Origin: Lumnitzera littorea
Taxonomy: Eukaryota > Streptophyta > Magnoliopsida > Myrtales > Combretaceae
Assembly (NCBI GenBank): GCA_024138015.1
Contig: JAMXBB010000011.1
Location: 72,668,522-72,732,521, forward strand
Length of the DNA stretch: 64,000 nucleotides
Direction: 5' to 3'
Of the stretch, positions 61,128 through 64,000 are shown piece after piece (positions within the stretch are counted from its first letter, which is position 1; the number at the start of each line of letters is the position of its first letter). The position numbers and the translations under genes are program-made. The notes under the pieces were generated by a model that worked only from the letters and a program-made list of their open reading frames with translations, was not told the origin of the DNA and did not search any database.

Positions 61128-61221
61128 GGTTGATAGAGAATCAAAGTCAAGTTACCAATGAATCACGAAATGCTATCGTTCTAAAATATGATTGTATAAT
61201 TTAATAAATAAATGCGACTTA

Positions 61222-61293
61222 GCAAAAAATTGGGGTTTATCAGGACCAATGCTACGAGCTTCCGGAATACAATAGGATCTTCGTAAAGTTGAG
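61222..61293 (+). pseudogene. ndhH: Plastid ndhH fragment
   Basis: The plus strand translates as NWGLSGPMLRASGIQ*DLRKV, a conserved block of NdhH (plastid NDH complex subunit, 49-kDa type). The Trp codon in GIQWDLRKV is changed to TAG, consistent with decay after transfer, for instance deamination of a methylated C on the other strand. Confidence 0.88.
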
Positions 61294-61317
61294 GTTGTCT
61301 ATAGCCTTAACACAACC

Positions 61318-61823
61318 ATTCCACTTAACTTAATCAGTACCCTAGCAACTCCCGAGGAAAGTTAATCTCGAGTCAATAGAGCCCTAGAAGTCCATAAGCT
61401 AAACTAACATGTGACCTAGTAGATTGTCAAGTTTAATGAGAGATAACACCAAATTAGTAGCCATGGCCGCCAAGCTATCAGTTTCAATTCAAGCAACTTA
61501 TTTAGATCCATCACAACTTTCCACATTTGCAAAAGAACAAGTTATCACATCGAGCTAACAAACCCTTCAAGGTATCGAAGAAGATCAACCACAATGCTTA
61601 CCAGATCGAATTGCCTAAAGACTATAATGTTTCTTCAACTTTTAATGTGTCCAACCTAATTTCCTACCATCCAATAGAAGAAGAAAAGAACCAAGGAGAG
61701 CCCGCACATTTAAGGTCAAATTTCCTAAACCCTCAAGAAGATGATAGGAATCAAGACCCCAAACCCATTACTCAAAACCGAGCTAGGGAACTACAAGGTC
61801 TAACCCAACATGTCTTAGCTTAA
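61318..61823 (+). pseudogene. pol of element III, part 2: integrase C-terminus
   Basis: After the plastid insert, pol resumes with IPLNLISTLATPEE. The open stretch at 61,527-61,823 then reads RANKPFKVSKKINHNAYQIE and LPKDYNVSSTFNVSNLISYH, the classical end of Ty3/gypsy integrase (GPFKVLKRINDNAYKIELP...STFNVSDL). The stop at 61,821-61,823 lies inside the region shared by both LTRs, so the pol ORF appears to run about 80 bp into the 3' LTR. Confidence 0.8.
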
Positions 61824-62628
61824 GAGATACTCATGAATGAAGATTTCTACCATTTTCAAAGCTAATTACACTTCGTTAAACCTAGATGCAAGACTTTAGT
61901 CGTGGCTAGGACTACTATTGACCTGTTCTAAAATAAGCCAATAGGATCAGGGGAGCCGGGTGACCTAACTCTACCACAAGCAACGTAGTTGCTGAGTAAG
62001 TCCATCGAGTTGCTATCCTCACCAACCTGACCTTATCAAGATCGTGTTAGCCGATCTAACTTATACCTTCCCACCCACTACCAAGCTAATCCAACTAGTT
62101 ACTGAGCTTATTTAAGGACCTAAGCTTTCCTTTTCACCAAAGACCAGCCAAGCATGGTAACCACCCATTTTCTTAGAATGTCCAATTAAAGGACAATACG
62201 TGTCCTTGGCACGTGATCCTAAGACGATGCTTTCTAACAAATTCTTTGTTCCTTTGTCTATTTTGCCCCTATGGGATATGTACAAGGAATCTCTTGTAAA
62301 CTATTATGTAATTTACCCTTTTAGTCTTTTCTTTCCATCTTAACCCTAATGACCACATTTATAAGGCTCATTTTTGTAAATAGCAGACATCGTCAGTTAA
62401 ATTTCAAAAATTTTCCTTTCATTGAAAGCCCCTCTCTATCCTAGCTCTTATCTAACTTCTTTAGCAAGAGTTATTGGTGAGCAACCCTAGAAAACATTTG
62501 TACGTCATATCAAGTGATTGTTAAGCCATGTAGATCGATTAGTGTATCACATCCTTTCAATTGCAAACAAGTTTTGCTAACTTTTCTTTCACTTTAGATT
62601 TCTACTTAATGCCCCTATGTGTGTCCGA
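61742..62628 (+). mobile_element. 3' LTR of element III
   Basis: It is collinear with 51,376-52,250. It starts TGATAGGAATC after purine-rich CAAGAAGA, a weak polypurine tract. The TATA box TTTATAAGG is at 62,358-62,366. Differences from the 5' LTR are many, so the insertion is old. Confidence 0.7.
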
Positions 62629-64000
62629 CCCCAACACGCATCATTTTTTCATCATGCTTCAAACTTTTCTTGCAAATTTTCAACTCTTTTAACACATTGA
62701 TAGGTATGCATGCAATGTGCCCAGAAGGCTACTCCCTCCTAAATAATGATGATGATAGGCCCTTCAAGGCAAACCCAAGGTGCGGCGATGTTGATGAATG
62801 GAGACATAAGTAAGGTTGCTAATAGGTTAGGTGAGATTGAGAGGCTTCAAAGGGATTTCTATCCAGATGATGCAGAGGGCATAAAACCTGTAGTGCCTTT
62901 ATACACCGATATGGAGATTAGTAATGCACCAAATGGGGTATATAATGATCTATCAGAGGAGGAATTTGAAGGTTCCTTGATGTAATTTGATTCACTCCCA
63001 TCAATTGGACTATTTAAATGCCTAAGAAGAATGACCCAATTGCCTTGATAAGTAGGAACCAATTTTATTTATCTTATAAACATATCGAGTTCAAGTCCAT
63101 GCTCGCTTTAGCCCCATCATGAAAGTCATTCTTCAATTACCATAAAGTGAACCCTAAGTCAGCATATTCCTAATGCATACCACATACTAGTTGTGTTTAA
63201 AGCCTTTTAGCAAAGCTATGGCCTAGAGGCGACTCCCTAACTATTCAAGCATCTCTACAGGGTGAAGCATAATGGCTTAACTAAAACTTAGTACTACTTA
63301 ATAAGCCGACCTCGTAAGGAGTTATTCGAGGGGCTAACCTCATTCGTCTATGACTAGAAGGAGAGAAGTTTGTAGTAATAAGGTCAAATGTTAACCTAGA
63401 CTTCTAGACGAATTAGGTCAAACCAATTAGGATGAGCTCTATAAAACTTCTAACAAATGATGAAAAGGCAACCAAACATTTGATCGAGGAGTTTGAAAAG
63501 AGGGATCAACTTTTTAATGCTAAAAGAGAAGTATGCTACTTCCTTGGCACCAAATCAATTCCTGGTGAGCAAGAGAATAGAAAGACGGATGAGTGTAGTA
63601 CTAATCGTGACTTTTACAATGTCGATGGGGGCTTGCCATAGGGGACTTGTTCGTTTGGTGATGTTAAGGGAATGAGGTCTCCTAAAGGCCCATGCTTGGT
63701 ACAGTATCTTATCTATTCCTTTATTATGTAGTTTCTAACTCTTTTCCTTTTCTTGTAGATATGAAGAGGTTTGAGTCATTTGTCCTTAAGGCATCTCGTA
63801 AGGAAACTGTAACAACAAAGAGAAGCAAGGATGCTCCTAATAAGAAGAAGGCTCCAATATATCCTAGAGAGAAGTTTATAGTGTAGTTGATGCTAAAGAA
63901 GTCTAGCCTATCCAACTTACTGATGACCCAACTGTGAAGCTGAAGTGGGTAGTGAATGAAGATGCTAAGTGGTCTATAAAATGTCTTAAGGGGCAAGCCG
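62629..64000 (+). other. Unrecognised coding-like fragments, possibly transposon-derived
   Basis: Several plus-strand frames have non-random, charged composition: 62,746-62,985 (KVANRLGEIERLQRDFYP and a later NDLSEEEFEGSLM), 63,432-63,641 (KATKHLIEEFEKRDQLFNAK) and 63,754-63,886 (MKRFESFVLKASRKETVTTK). I do not recognise the family. They could be exons or pieces of one decayed ORF extending past the window's right edge. Composition is less AT-rich than the host intergenic DNA, as in the other retroelement coding relics. Confidence 0.25.

Larger units (their letters stand above)
60945..61317. other. Mosaic plastid-derived insert (NUPT-like) in element III integrase
   Basis: About 373 bp containing pieces of three chloroplast genes that are far apart in plastid genomes (listed separately). 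It is flanked by ATTCC on both sides (60,940-60,944 and 61,318-61,322). Leaving it out restores the pol reading frame across the junction. The parts at 61,128-61,221 and 61,294-61,317 were not assigned. Confidence 0.8.

Noticed and set aside
1..64000. CRISPR arrays, prokaryotic operons, tRNA or rRNA genes
   Set aside because: No regularly spaced repeats, ribosomal sequences or convincing tRNA cloverleaf were seen. The window is plant nuclear DNA. A tRNAscan-SE run would settle the tRNA question.

Overview
This is an AT-rich nuclear window from a flowering plant. The evidence is one intron-rich gene of a plant-specific family (a four-ACT-domain ACR protein), many decayed LTR retrotransposons of plant types, a LINE relic, several MITE-like elements, and a small insert made of three chloroplast genes. 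The species cannot be named from sequence alone. Only one intact host gene is visible.

Layout. 1-6,732: the 3' end of a plus-strand Tat-lineage-like Ty3/gypsy element. It has an antisense ORF split by a ~3.05 kb LTR (copy A), then a polypurine tract and a 3' LTR. 6,733-20,900: mostly unannotatable AT-rich DNA with MITE-like inverted repeats, a hAT-type MITE, a large inverted repeat interrupted by a 283-base run of N, tandem repeats and an LTR-like GC-richer block. 20,900-23,330: a decayed minus-strand LINE. 27,327-31,390: the ACR4-like gene (seven coding exons, 440 aa predicted). 31,836-51,375: a nested cluster. It holds a fragment of an Athila-like element, an LTR of the copy-A family (copy B), an inverted LTR fragment (copy D), and a minus-strand Athila-like gag-protease element (element II). 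The 5' LTR of element II contains a solo LTR, which itself contains another solo LTR. 51,376-62,628: a plus-strand Ty3/gypsy element (element III) with LTR, gag, pol and LTR. It is broken between gag and pol by a minus-strand copy-A-family LTR (copy C) with its primer-binding site and non-coding leader, and broken inside integrase by the chloroplast-derived insert. 62,629-64,000: uncertain ORF fragments.

How it fits together. The ACR gene probably encodes a cytosolic or nuclear amino-acid-sensing regulatory protein; nothing else nearby forms a pathway with it. The rest records successive transposon insertions, all coding-defective here. The most notable items are the mosaic plastid insert (cemA, matK and ndhH pieces joined within 373 bp and flanked by a 5-bp repeat), the antisense ORF with its own TATA box, the multi-level LTR nesting with a perfect 5-bp target duplication, and the NAGNAG acceptor in the ACR gene. 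I found no evidence of a new enzymatic or defence system.
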